A stretch of 54,626 nucleotides of DNA from Dictyobacter arantiisoli (GTDB lineage: Bacteria > Chloroflexota > Ktedonobacteria > Ktedonobacterales > Ktedonobacteraceae): NCBI RefSeq assembly GCF_008326305.1, contig NZ_BIXY01000047.1:1-54626 (forward strand), read 5' to 3'. Both the position numbers and the translations under genes were made by a program. The notes under the pieces are model-generated. The model had not been told where the DNA came from and made no database searches. It saw only the letters and a program-made list of their open reading frames with translations. Position 1 is the stretch's first letter. Each line of letters starts with the position of its first letter. Positions 44,702 through 53,700 of the stretch are shown here, in pieces.

Positions 44702-44818
44702 AGACATCCTTCCATCGAAACAGGCGATGATGAGCATCGGTTTTGTTCGTTGGACACGATTATACGTTACCCCTACAATAGATGCAACCATGTTATGCTA
44801 CTTGAAAGGATCACTGGT

Positions 44819-45625
44819 ATGGAAAAACAACAGCTCTTTGACATCACCTCGAATCTGCGTGTCTATGATCTCGAACAGCCACGTTATTTTGGAGCACCTA
44901 TTCTGCCTGCCCATGCTCCAGGGTTTGTCTACACCTTACATCGTCGTCATGAATCAGGTTTGGGAGAGGCTCGCACAGGTGCGTCCGGCTTCATCTATAC
45001 GGCAGAGCACTCTGGCACCCACATTGATGCGCTCTGCCATCAGGCAGAGGAACTCTCTTTGTATGGTGGACAGAAAGTAACCGCCCAGGTGCAGACCTCT
45101 GCCGGTTTTACACAGTTAGGTGTGGAGACCATCTCACCTATGATCAGTCGGGGCGTGTTACTTGATGTCGCTGGATACCGTGGTAGTGATTGGATCGAGG
45201 CTGACCAACCAATCACTCGCAAGGATCTCGAAGCTGTCAGTCAGGATCAGAAAGTGACTCTGAACTCGGGAGATGTCGTCCTGGTACGAACGGGCAATGG
45301 AGCGCGTTGGAACGATCCAGCAGCCTATCTGTCCAGCGGAGGCGTCAGTGCTGATGCTTCCCAATGGCTCGCCGACCAACAGGTCAAGGCAGTTGGTGCC
45401 GATCATACGGCCTGGGATACCGTTGGTGTCGTTGACCCCGATCTGCATGTTTCCTTTCCAGGACATCTCATTCTCCTGGTTCGTCATGGCATCTACATCA
45501 TCGAAAATCTCTTGCTGGAAGATCTGGCCAGAGATCGCGTGTACGAATTCCTTTTTGTCTGTCTGCCACTCAAAATGCGCGGGGTGACTGGCTCACCGAT
45601 ACGCCCCATAGCGCTCGTTCCATAG
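44819..45625 (+). CDS. Cyclase/kynurenine-formamidase-family metal hydrolase
   Basis: This 268-residue protein has the family signature HSGTHIDALCH (His64, His68, Asp70, His74 by my count), which holds the metal in bacterial kynurenine formamidases and related cyclases. Further matching segments are GVLLDVAGYRG, LNSGDVVLVRTGNG and GADHTAWDT. The family hydrolyses N-formyl or lactone substrates. The actual substrate is not clear. The ATG follows GAAAGGATCACTGGT. Together with the divergent LysR regulator and the nearby SDR it may form a small catabolic unit. Confidence 0.85.
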   Translation: MEKQQLFDITSNLRVYDLEQPRYFGAPILPAHAPGFVYTLHRRHESGLGEARTGASGFIYTAEHSGTHIDALCHQAEELSLYGGQKVTAQVQTSAGFTQLGVETISPMISRGVLLDVAGYRGSDWIEADQPITRKDLEAVSQDQKVTLNSGDVVLVRTGNGARWNDPAAYLSSGGVSADASQWLADQQVKAVGADHTAWDTVGVVDPDLHVSFPGHLILLVRHGIYIIENLLLEDLARDRVYEFLFVCLPLKMRGVTGSPIRPIALVP

Positions 45626-45704
45626 ACACCAAACGGCATAGAACCCCTCCCCAGGTCACCTGAGGCTCGCATCCTCAAGAACGGATGCCCATCACTGGAT
45701 GCAA

Positions 45705-46013
45705 CAAGGGATATAAACGAAGAAGAAACCCGGAAACGAAAACGGCAGAGGACACCGAATAACCGTACAACGACAGGATATCGGGTCAGCGATGAACTGT
45801 GGGCAGTGCTCCAGCCACTGCTCCCTGTGTCTATCAATGCGCATCGCTTTGGTGGCGGGCGACCGCGTGTGCCCGATCGAGACTGTGCCGACGCGATTTT
45901 CTACGTTCTGCGAACCGGGTGTCAATGGCAAGCTCTCGACCAGGCCGAGTTGTGTGCCCATTCAACGGCCCACGATTTGATGAGGAGAGCAGGATCAACC
46001 GGGTTATTCGGAT
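45705..46013 (+). pseudogene. IS5-type transposase N-terminal fragment
   Basis: A frame without its own start gives RVSDELWAVLQPLLP, GGGRPRVPDRDCADAIFYVL and RTGCQWQAL, the N-terminal DUF4096-like region of IS5-family (IS427/IS1031-type) transposases. After HSTAHD the reading frame shifts (the phase one base over reads RFDEE) and the DDE catalytic domain is missing. It is therefore an old remnant with neither terminal repeat recognised. Confidence 0.75.
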
Positions 46014-46022
46014 AGGCTCTTA

Positions 46023-46799
46023 CTACTTGAGCAGTTCTTGCCCTCGTTGATCGTAGATATTGACAATCTCACCGGTACTCTCTCCCCGGAGTAGATTGAC
46101 GACGAGACGCGCAGGTTGAGATGGCTCAAGCAATGTGCCCTGCTCATAAAAGCCCTTGAAGCGGTCATGGATTTGCTGCCCGGCTTGTTCTATTGGTAAA
46201 CCACGAATATGCACCTGTATCGCTGTATCAACAGCACCCGGGCGAACAGCATTCACATTCACGCCTGTCCCTTGTAGTTCAGCCGCACTATTGCGAGTGA
46301 GCATCTCAAGCCCTGCTTTGCTTGTCGAGTACGCACCGCTGTTCTCCATCCCTGTTCCAGTCGCTGCCCCTGTCGAAATGTTGACGATACGTCCCCAACC
46401 GCGTTCAAGCATCATCGGGAGACAGGCACGCATCCAACGAAACGCTGCGATGAGATTGATGTCGATAGCTTGCGCCCATACATCAGGATCAACCGCTTGG
46501 ATGGAGCCGATTGGCTCGACGACCCCTGCATTATTGACCAGAATAGCAATCGGACCAAGCTCTTTCGTGATGGCCGCGAATGCATGAGCTATTGCTTTGC
46601 CATCCGAGAGGTCACTACTGATTGCAAAGCTCCGCTGCCCTGTTGCTTGTATCTCGGTGGCGACCAGTTCGATCTCTCCCTGAGTACGCGCTAGCACGGC
46701 AACATGACAACCCGTTTGCGCCAATGTAAGCGCGATGGCACGCCCAATACCACGTCCGCCACCAGTTACCAATGCAACTTTTCCCTGCAACTCGTTCAT
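46023..46799 (-). CDS. Short-chain dehydrogenase/reductase (FabG-like)
   Basis: This 258-residue classical SDR has the cofactor loop TGGGRGIGRA near residues 12-21, NNAGV, Ser in VNISTGAA and the catalytic pair in YSTSK, followed by NAVRPGAVDT. It should be an NAD(P)-dependent oxidoreductase acting on a hydroxyl or keto group. The substrate cannot be read from sequence. GAAGGGATT precedes the ATG. The gene ends within the remnant transposase region and lies upstream of nothing on its strand, so it appears to be monocistronic. Confidence 0.9.
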   Translation of the reverse strand: MNELQGKVALVTGGGRGIGRAIALTLAQTGCHVAVLARTQGEIELVATEIQATGQRSFAISSDLSDGKAIAHAFAAITKELGPIAILVNNAGVVEPIGSIQAVDPDVWAQAIDINLIAAFRWMRACLPMMLERGWGRIVNISTGAATGTGMENSGAYSTSKAGLEMLTRNSAAELQGTGVNVNAVRPGAVDTAIQVHIRGLPIEQAGQQIHDRFKGFYEQGTLLEPSQPARLVVNLLRGESTGEIVNIYDQRGQELLK

Positions 46800-46926
46800 G
46801 ATACAATCCCTTCGTTATCGCTCGAAAGCGAGCGTCGTCCTTTCTTCCGGCATCATCTTGATATAACCTGGAAGAACGGAACTCCTCCTACAATTCTGGT
46901 AGAGCTTTGTGCCTTACCTTCTCTTA

Positions 46927-47340
46927 TTACTGGTAGAGACCCACCTCTGCCAACTGGATGATTTCAGCGGCGACCGCAGATGGCGTCTCCAGTGGAGGGC
47001 AGTGTCCAGCCGCTGGTACCCGTACCAATCTGGCATGGGGAATGCGGTTCGCAAGCTGGACAGCCGTCTCCATGGGAATAGCGGCGTCATCCTCTCCGTG
47101 GATCACGACGGTCGGAACGCCAAGCTGTGCGGCGACCTGAGTATTGTTTGGCCTTCCAGTCACCGCTCGCCCGACCGCTGGCATCTCCTTTAAAGCATAG
47201 TTTGACACAGCCTTCGTCCATTCGCCCAGAAACGTTGGATGCGCTTGCAGAAACGCCTTTCCGATCAGCAGCCCGCCGACCTGACCAGCCAAAATGGTGT
47301 CCTTTCCTATGCAAACTCGATGTGCGAGAGGGGTCAATCC
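46927..47340 (-). pseudogene. Alpha/beta hydrolase, C-terminal remnant
   Basis: The minus-strand frame contains the end of an alpha/beta-hydrolase: the acid loop VPTVVIHGEDDAAIPME and the catalytic-His segment VRVPAAGHCPPLETP, with a regular last helix. The nucleophile elbow and oxyanion strand (about 130 residues) are missing. The sequence beyond about 47340 no longer resembles the family, so the gene is truncated. Confidence 0.7.
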
Positions 47341-47379
47341 CCTTTCACCTCTAGGACACACAAGTGATCCCAAACTCAT

Positions 47380-47983
47380 CGCAAATGATCAGCAAATTTG
47401 GGGAAGAGGGTGGTGGCCGCGTCGATGAGCGCAAAAAGGTGAGATAGGTTTTTTTTGCATATCCCCCCGAAATGGTGCACTCAGCTTCCCCCAGGCATCT
47501 CCTTCATCCATTCCGAGATGGTGGGATGGTGGGCTAAGGCTTCGACGATCGCTTCTATATTGATGGGCTCTGACGCTTTGGTAAACTCATACCGCCCCTA
47601 GAAATTGATATGTTGCCAGGCCACTGAAGAGATATGGGCGAGGTGCGGATTTAACTTTTTCTCCATGTGTTGTTGCCTGCTTAGCGAAAAAATGTCGGGA
47701 CCCCTCCATGACCCAGCACCTGGTCCGCTTCGGGATCTATCACATAGATCATACTCGCCGCCCCAAACCGCTGACCTATCAGGTGTCCTTTGATCCAGAA
47801 AAAGCTCAGGAGGAGAAAGAAGAGGCCAACCGTTCAGTGCGACGCCGCTCATGGTCTGGGTTCGCACCGAGCTATCCGTCTTGCGTTCCCTCATCGATGC
47901 TCACCAACTTGTCTGGTGAACATCGGTGAGGCAGTGGAAGTGGTCGGCAGCGGCGTGAGGGCCGCCAGCCGAGACAGCGGCAA
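47380..47983. other. Decayed intergenic region
   Basis: No confident gene. A minus-strand frame near 47484-47590 encodes about 35 residues (ending in HHPTISEWMKEMPGGS). A plus-strand frame at 47708-47929 starts MTQHLVRFGIYHIDHTRR. Neither has a ribosome binding site or a recognised relative. Frames with abrupt stops next to a truncated hydrolase suggest gene decay. Confidence 0.35.
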
Positions 47984-48364
47984 CTAAGCCTGAACCACCA
48001 GCCAGCGGTTGCCATCGGGATCACTGATCTCAAACCACTTGACGCCAGAGCCTGGGCCATACAGATCATCCTTCACTTCGTTGACCTTTGCCCCCTTTGC
48101 TTTGAGCTCGTTGTACGCCGCTTCAAGATCCGAAGTCGCAAGATAGAGCTTCATCGTCCCAGGCTGCATGTTTTCATGCATGGTGGTCAGATTGAGCGAG
48201 GCACCTCCTCCGGGAAGTTCAAGAGAGACCCAGTGCTGATCGCCCTGTCCGAAGTCTTTGGTCACACGGAAGCCTAACTGCTCCGCATAGAATGCTTTGG
48301 CCTTTGCCATCTCGGTGACCGCTATCGTCAACATCGAAATTTTCTCGTTTGCCATGGTTATCAT
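47984..48364 (-). CDS. VOC-family (glyoxalase-like) protein
   Basis: This 126-residue protein forms a single vicinal-oxygen-chelate domain pair. MLTIAVTEMAKAKAFYAEQL opens the first beta-alpha-beta-beta-beta unit, and YGPGSGVKWFEISDPDGNRW ends the second with the Glu usual at a metal site. Small VOC proteins serve as lyases, dioxygenases or antibiotic-binding proteins, and the specific role is not clear. The ATG at 48364 follows GTGAAAGGCAG, with an alternative ATG at 48355. A palindromic possible operator sits 20 bp upstream. Confidence 0.88.
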   Translation of the reverse strand: MITMANEKISMLTIAVTEMAKAKAFYAEQLGFRVTKDFGQGDQHWVSLELPGGGASLNLTTMHENMQPGTMKLYLATSDLEAAYNELKAKGAKVNEVKDDLYGPGSGVKWFEISDPDGNRWLVVQA

Positions 48365-48383
48365 CTGCCTTTCACGTATCGTA

Positions 48384-48399
48384 ACAGAACGTGTTCTGT
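48384..48399. promoter_or_regulatory. Candidate operator dyad before the VOC gene
   Basis: ACAGAAC and GTTCTGT form perfect 7-bp arms around GT, 20-35 bases upstream of the VOC start codon. Size and place suit a dimeric repressor such as a MarR- or TetR-type protein. No such repressor gene is adjacent. Confidence 0.4.
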
Positions 48400-48644
48400 G
48401 TTCTTCTTATCGGACTGGAGCCAGCGCGTTTTCGCTAGCGTACCGTCGCATTTTCGTCCTTCGCATCTCTGACGAAACAGCGTGCAGAAATGTGACCGGC
48501 TCCTTGAAGTCTGCGAGCCAGATGAGAGATCATCCAGAGGATTACCCCAGGAGGGGTATTAGGCCCGCTGGAGAAATGTCCGAGCGCTTTGGCATGAGAG
48601 AGGTTGAGGATCAGGCAGCACATGCTGACCCGCCACCTGCCTGT

Positions 48645-49091
48645 TTATGCGCGTTTCAGGATACTGCCGAAACTATCGGTTAGCTTCCCAAGGGTGCGGC
48701 TTTGTGGTCGAAGCGCCCAGGAGGCGACCACGAGCAGAAGCACTGAACCGGTATAGATGAGGTGGAATTTGCTATCGCCAACAATGGCGTGGGAGAGAAA
48801 CGCGCCAGTCATGTTGAAGAACATGCCAGCATATGCCCATTCCTTGAGCCGAGGAAAACGCGGCACGACGATAGCTATAACCCCAAGAATCTTCCATGTC
48901 CCGATGATATTCAAAAGGAAGAGTGGGTATCCAAGGACCGTGTGCGTTTCCACCGTTCCAAACTGCTGTGTCAACTCTCCCATAGCGCCTGCGAGCATCA
49001 CAAACACAAGAGCCACCGTGACCGTCCAATACGCTATCGCTTTTCCTTTTGCTGATCTGAGAGAAACGTTCATTGATACTGTCTGTTCCAC
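48645..49091 (-). CDS. DoxX-like integral membrane protein
   Basis: This 148-residue protein has four predicted membrane helices (around AYWTVTVALVFVMLAGAMG, PLFLLNIIGTWKILGVIAIV, WAYAGMFFNMTGAFLSHAIV and LIYTGSVLLLVVASWAL), matching DoxX-like family proteins. These are linked to redox or stress functions in the membrane. The GTG at 49091 is used because AGGAGGAG lies nine bases before it. An ATG six codons further on is possible. Confidence 0.85.
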   Translation of the reverse strand: MEQTVSMNVSLRSAKGKAIAYWTVTVALVFVMLAGAMGELTQQFGTVETHTVLGYPLFLLNIIGTWKILGVIAIVVPRFPRLKEWAYAGMFFNMTGAFLSHAIVGDSKFHLIYTGSVLLLVVASWALRPQSRTLGKLTDSFGSILKRA

Positions 49092-49370
49092 GTTGTTTTT
49101 CTCCTCCTGATATGAGAGTGTGTAGTTGTCTCTGGAATGCTATGTACAGAATTTCACACATGGATGCGAGTCTGATCCTGGGACTGAAACCAGTTGAAGG
49201 CATCAACGCGCGGAGCGGTTTTATGAGAGCCTGTACGAAGCGTTTTCTTTTGTGGGAAGCCAGCCTGTTCATGCTTCGATGAAACTGAACCTTCTCTGCT
49301 TCCATTTGCTGCGTTTTCGTCCTCACTCTTCTGACGTAATCTGGCCAGAGGATGTGACCGGGGGAGAGCA

Positions 49371-49664
49371 TTACCCTAAGGCAAAAATCTCCACCGTGTA
49401 TTCATCACCAAGAGAGAGATAGGGGTGGCTCTGCACCAGGCGAAATGCCTCTGCCCTCTCTTCCGCTTGAATGATGGAATAGCCATTGAGGGGAGTCGCA
49501 CTCTCATCTGCCGAACCATCCCCATGCAGAGTGTACCCCTGTTTCATTGGCGATCCCACATCAAGCAGATGTTCCCCCAACCCAGTAAACCATTGTGGCC
49601 ACCCGTCGTGTGATGCATCTGGCGATGTGGCTGGCCCTTTATAGAGCAAAAGAAATTTGTTCAT
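49371..49664 (-). CDS. YCII-related domain protein (97 aa)
   Basis: The frame begins MNKFLLLYKGPATSPD and ends with HPYLSLGDEYTVEIFALG, the usual pattern of DGPF/YCII-type ferredoxin-like proteins, including an ...GYSIIQAEERAEAF segment. Such genes are often near ECF sigma factors in Actinobacteria and Chloroflexota, and one is present 6 kb away. The ATG at 49664 follows AAAGGGAGAAGACC. The function is poorly known in general. Confidence 0.85.
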   Translation of the reverse strand: MNKFLLLYKGPATSPDASHDGWPQWFTGLGEHLLDVGSPMKQGYTLHGDGSADESATPLNGYSIIQAEERAEAFRLVQSHPYLSLGDEYTVEIFALG

Positions 49665-49775
49665 GGTCTTCTCCCTTTCTTGCATGATCTCTATGTATCA
49701 GCATATTCGGCTGGTCAGCCGACGTACACTCAGGTGTTGCGAGGATGTACGCCGACTGATCTGCTTCCCATCACC

Positions 49776-50231
49776 TTACCAACCCTGGCCCGCCATCTGC
49801 CTAGTTGTGGCGTTCAGGCGATTGAAGAGGTTGGTGGTAGCGATCATGAGAATGACCGCTGCCAGCCCTTTCTCATCGTAATGGCGGGCGGCCTCCTCCC
49901 AAATCTCGTCTGAGACCGGGTCAGTCTGATCAGCGAGACGTGTAGCGGCCTCGGTGAGCGCGAGCGCGGCGCGCTCAGCATCGGTGAAGTACGGCGTCTC
50001 CCTCCAGGCGGCCACGGCAAAGAGCCGCTCGTCTGTTTCACCCTCTTTCTTCGCGCTGCGTGCGCCAGAGTCCACACAGTAGCTACAGCCATTGATCTGA
50101 CTCGCGCGCAGGTGTACCAGTCCGAGCGTCTTGCGCGGCACTCCGCCCTTGTATGCGGCTTTCAACAGAGCTTGTATGCCCTCATTGGCATCGGGAAGGA
50201 TCATTACGGGATTGCTCATTCGTGCTTGCAT
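49776..50231 (-). CDS. Carboxymuconolactone decarboxylase/AhpD-like protein
   Basis: This 151-residue all-helical protein has the redox motif GCSYCVDSGARSAKKEG, a CxxC followed by an acidic or His-bearing helix as in AhpD. In AhpD the motif carries peroxidase or disulphide-reductase activity. The remaining helices (YFTDAERAALALTEAATRLA and GLAAVILMIATTNLFNRLN) agree with the family. The ATG follows CTGGAGGAGAACAATTTACC. It overlaps the upstream gene (50530-50216) by 16 bases, so the two are co-translated. Confidence 0.9.
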   Translation of the reverse strand: MQARMSNPVMILPDANEGIQALLKAAYKGGVPRKTLGLVHLRASQINGCSYCVDSGARSAKKEGETDERLFAVAAWRETPYFTDAERAALALTEAATRLADQTDPVSDEIWEEAARHYDEKGLAAVILMIATTNLFNRLNATTRQMAGQGW

Positions 50232-50530
50232 GGTAAATTGTTCTCCTCCAGGTTGTTCAGTTCTGTCGGCTTCGATGAAGTTGTGTCGGGATGGTTCGCA
50301 TCCCCTATTCGATATTCTTGCGTTTCGGCGGCCTTATGGGCCTCAAGGGAGAGCAAGATCAAACCCAGACGGCTGATCTTGAGCAGCACCCCGAAGAGGG
50401 CCGCCTGATCGGGCAAGGGACCAGTAAGCAGCGTCGTTCCATCTGGCTCATACGCTATCTGGAGTCCTGCCAACCAGTCCTGCCAAAAGGGATCAAGGTG
50501 TCCTTTGATCCGAATCTGATAGTTCATCAT
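50216..50530 (-). CDS. Small protein coupled to the AhpD-like gene (104 aa)
   Basis: The paired ATG codons at 50530 and 50527 follow AAAGGGAGAAGAGCCTG. The protein reads YQIRIKGHLDPFWQDWLAGL and then TTLLTGPLPDQAALFGVLLK, with a leucine-rich end of the folded part. This is a pattern seen in short proteins whose genes sit next to signalling or detoxification genes, but I cannot name the family with confidence. It overlaps the AhpD-like gene, so the products may work together. Confidence 0.65.
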   Translation of the reverse strand: MMNYQIRIKGHLDPFWQDWLAGLQIAYEPDGTTLLTGPLPDQAALFGVLLKISRLGLILLSLEAHKAAETQEYRIGDANHPDTTSSKPTELNNLEENNLPCKHE

Positions 50531-50677
50531 CAGGCTCTTCTCCCTTTGTGGTTCTCTCCACACACAAAGGATAGCTCAGAACTGGGGCGGAGACAGTCGT
50601 CAAAAGTCTACCTCAAGGAGAATATTGCGAGGAGCAAGCAAGAGGTGTTGGGGGTCTCTGTTGGGAATGAAAAAGAA

Positions 50678-50746
50678 TTACAACCTGGTGTTAAATAGCA
50701 GAGAAAAATTTGCGATTTTTCTCTGCTATTCAACACCAGGTTGTAA
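50678..50746 (-). terminator. Long hairpin, probable terminator of the LuxR gene
   Basis: TTACAACCTGGTGTTAAATA and its partner TATTCAACACCAGGTTGTAA are the ends of a stem of about 32 bp with a single mismatch and a loop of about 3 bases. The inner stem holds A and T runs. It starts seven bases after the stop of the minus-strand regulator gene, so a terminator acting on that strand, and perhaps on both, is likely. The length is unusual for a terminator and would also fit a small palindromic mobile sequence. Confidence 0.55.
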
Positions 50747-50752
50747 GGGATC

Positions 50753-53700
50753 TTAGAGCAGGGCGGCGGCACGAGCCAGGGCGATCGCCTGGGTGCGGCT
50801 CTCTGCTCCCAGCTTCGCGAGCAGGCTGCTGACATGCTTTTTGACAGTGGAAAGCTGGATGATGAGCGTGTTGGCGATCTGCTGGTTGGAGGCACCCTCG
50901 GCCAACAGGCACAGGATCTCCTGCTCGCGCCTGGTCAGCGGCTCGACAAGCGTTGGTGAAGGAGAAGCAGCGCGCTCTGGAACAGGCACAGCTTGAGGCG
51001 GTTGGACCAGAGGAAAATGAGGCGCGCTCTTTCGTCCCTCCTCTTGCGCGTAAGCTGCCAGCAAGCGCAATATGTAGGGGTGAAAACTGGCCACAGCCGC
51101 GCTAGCTGGTTCATCTTCCCCTGGCTGCGCGGCCAGCAAGGCTTCCAGCGCCTGGCGCATCGGTCTCCCCTCATCCAGATAGACGCGCAGATGGCCCTCT
51201 GGCTCTGTAAGCGCAAAGAGGCGGGCCGCGAGGTGCGCCGCCTGCACCCTTTTGCCCACGTGATGCAGGGCGACCAGTTGCAAGGCCAGATACTCGATCA
51301 CCGTATCAACAGTGCCTTCCTGGTCAAAGTGCTGGTTGAAGCGCGCGAGCATCTCAACCGCTTGCTCGTATTGCTGCCGGGTCACGAGAACTCGCACCAG
51401 CATCAGCAGCTCCCAGCGGCGTAAGGGATTCCAGGCGGCGGGCGAGAAAGTGGTTTGTGCCGCCCACGCTGCGGCCTCCGTCAAATTGCCCTGAGCCAGC
51501 CATAACTTGACCCGCAGAACCGTGATCCAGGGAGCATGATAGGCCAGCCCACCTTGCTCAAGCAGGATTTCAAGCCTGTGCAGGCTATTTTCTACCTCCA
51601 CAAGGTCGCCTCTTGCCAGCCCAAGCTGAGCTGAGAAAATCTCGGTGACAGCCAGCAGTTGCATGTGTTGCCAGTCCTGCGCAAGACGCCGCAAACGTTG
51701 GAGCCAGCCGGGGGCCTCTTCCAGCCGATTCCAGGCGTAGGAGATTACGAACAGGCAATAATAGAGATAGCCTTCCCAGGGAGTATGCGCGCCAATCTGT
51801 TCAGCCAGGGCCAGGGCCTCCAGGCATTCCTGCTGAGCCTGGTGTAACTGGATGGCATAGGTCGAGCGAATTTGAGCCGACCAGCTTAAGACGCGGGTCG
51901 CCATCAAGAGATCTCTTTCCTCCAACAACTGCTGCTTGGCCGCGCTTAAGCGGGGCAGCAGGGGAACACCGTATTCCTGATACATGGTGGTCAGCCAGAA
52001 GGTGAGGTAGAGCGGGATGATGTTGCAGTGTGTATCCTCATCTGGCGGCAGCGCATCAAGTTCACGAATGAGATCCCGTAATCGCCCGGCATCGTTCTGT
52101 CTGAGGATGCCTCTGAGTTCGATCAAGGCCCGCAACTGGAATAGGCGTTGCTCGATCCACACCGCCTCGCTTACGGAGAGCAGGCGGTGTTGTTGTTCAG
52201 ACCGCAGCCGGGTGTCCAGGGAAGGAAGGAGTGCTTCAAGGCGCGTGAAGGTCCGCTCGACCTGAGCGACCATGCCAGCATAGATGGCCTGGCTGCTCAA
52301 ATTCACCGCGTCGAAGAAGCGAAATGCGGCCCCCAGAGCCAGAAACAGGTGCTCACGCAGGACAGCATCGGGCAGGGAGAAGATCCAGCTATGAAGCGTC
52401 TTTGCTTCTCCACGAGACCAGAGCGACCCCGCCGCCTGCTCCATCAAAGAGGCGGCATACACGTGGTCAGAGGCAGCCAGCGCGTGGGTAATGGCCTCGC
52501 GCCACTCACTGCGAGCCTCATAGAATCTGGCGGCCCGCAGGTGCAGGAGCGGCACCAGTTGGGGATGGCTGGCATGCAGACGAGCGAGCAAGGCCTCTCG
52601 AAAGAGATCATGATAGCGGTACCACCGCCGCTGCTCATCCAGTGGGACGAGAAAGAGGTTGGCCTGCTCCAGCCCCTGCAACCGCTCCTGGCTCTCAGGC
52701 TCACCCGGAGCTTCGGTGAGAGCCTGGCAGAGAGCTGCATTCATGCGAGGGACAATGGCTGTCTGCAACAAAAAGTTCTGGAGAGACTCAGGCAGCGGCG
52801 CGAGGATATCCTGTTGCACATAATCCAGCAAATACCGATGGGTACCCGCAAAGTCCTTCACAAAAGCAGCGTGATCTGGCCGCTTACGCAGAGAGAGCGC
52901 GGCCAGGTGCAGCCCGGCGATCCAGCCTTCCGTTCGCTGGGAGAGGGTGGCTACATCGTCTTCCGAGAGCGGCAAACCCATGGCCTCGCACAAGAAATGG
53001 GTCGCCTCTGGTTTGCTAAAGCGCAAATCCTGATCGCGGATCTCCAACAACTGCCCACGCACGCGAAAGCGGGAGAGCGGAAGATCAGGGTCAGTGCGGC
53101 TGAGCAGGACCAAGTGCAGGGTAGCGGGCGCGTGATCGAGGAGAAAGAGCAGAGAATCAGCTATGGCTTGGTCAGCGATCACATGGTAGTCATCCAGCAC
53201 CAGGATGATATCTTGCGTGTTCCGCTCAAACTCACGCAGCAGCGCGATCAGAATGGTTGAGAGTGGGAGGGACTGGGGCGAGTGCAGCAGCACGAGTGCC
53301 GTCTCTCCCAGGGCGGGGCGACAGCGGCGCAGTGCCGCAATGACCAGATCCCAGAAGCGAATCGGATCATCGTCCAGCTCCTCAAGGGAGAGCCAGGCGA
53401 CCTCCTGCTCGGCTCCTCGTATACGCCCTGAACTTTCCTGCGCCTTTTTTGAGGCTGCCCACGCTGAGAGTAGAGTAGTCTTGCCACTGCCTGCCGAAGC
53501 AGAGACAAGGGTTAACGGGTAAGAGCCGACGGCATCAAGGTCAGTGAGCAGGCGCGAGCGTTCCACCAGAGAGCCTGGCAGGCGGGGTGCAGAGAGTTTG
53601 CTGGAGAGAAACAGCCCCCGCAAATCGAGTGACGGCGCGACTGGCTCGGCGGCCAAAGGTGCCGGGGGTTCCAGATCGCTTACCAGGGCCTTCGCCTCTT

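Noticed and set aside
48772-49371. 199-residue minus-strand frame over the DoxX gene
   Set aside because: It overlaps the DoxX-like gene in another frame, and the membrane-helix pattern and ribosome binding site favour the latter.
52148-53260. 370-residue open frame opposite the LuxR-type gene
   Set aside because: It is antisense to a well-supported helical-repeat protein, has no recognisable motif, and its length follows from the GC-rich codons of the real gene.
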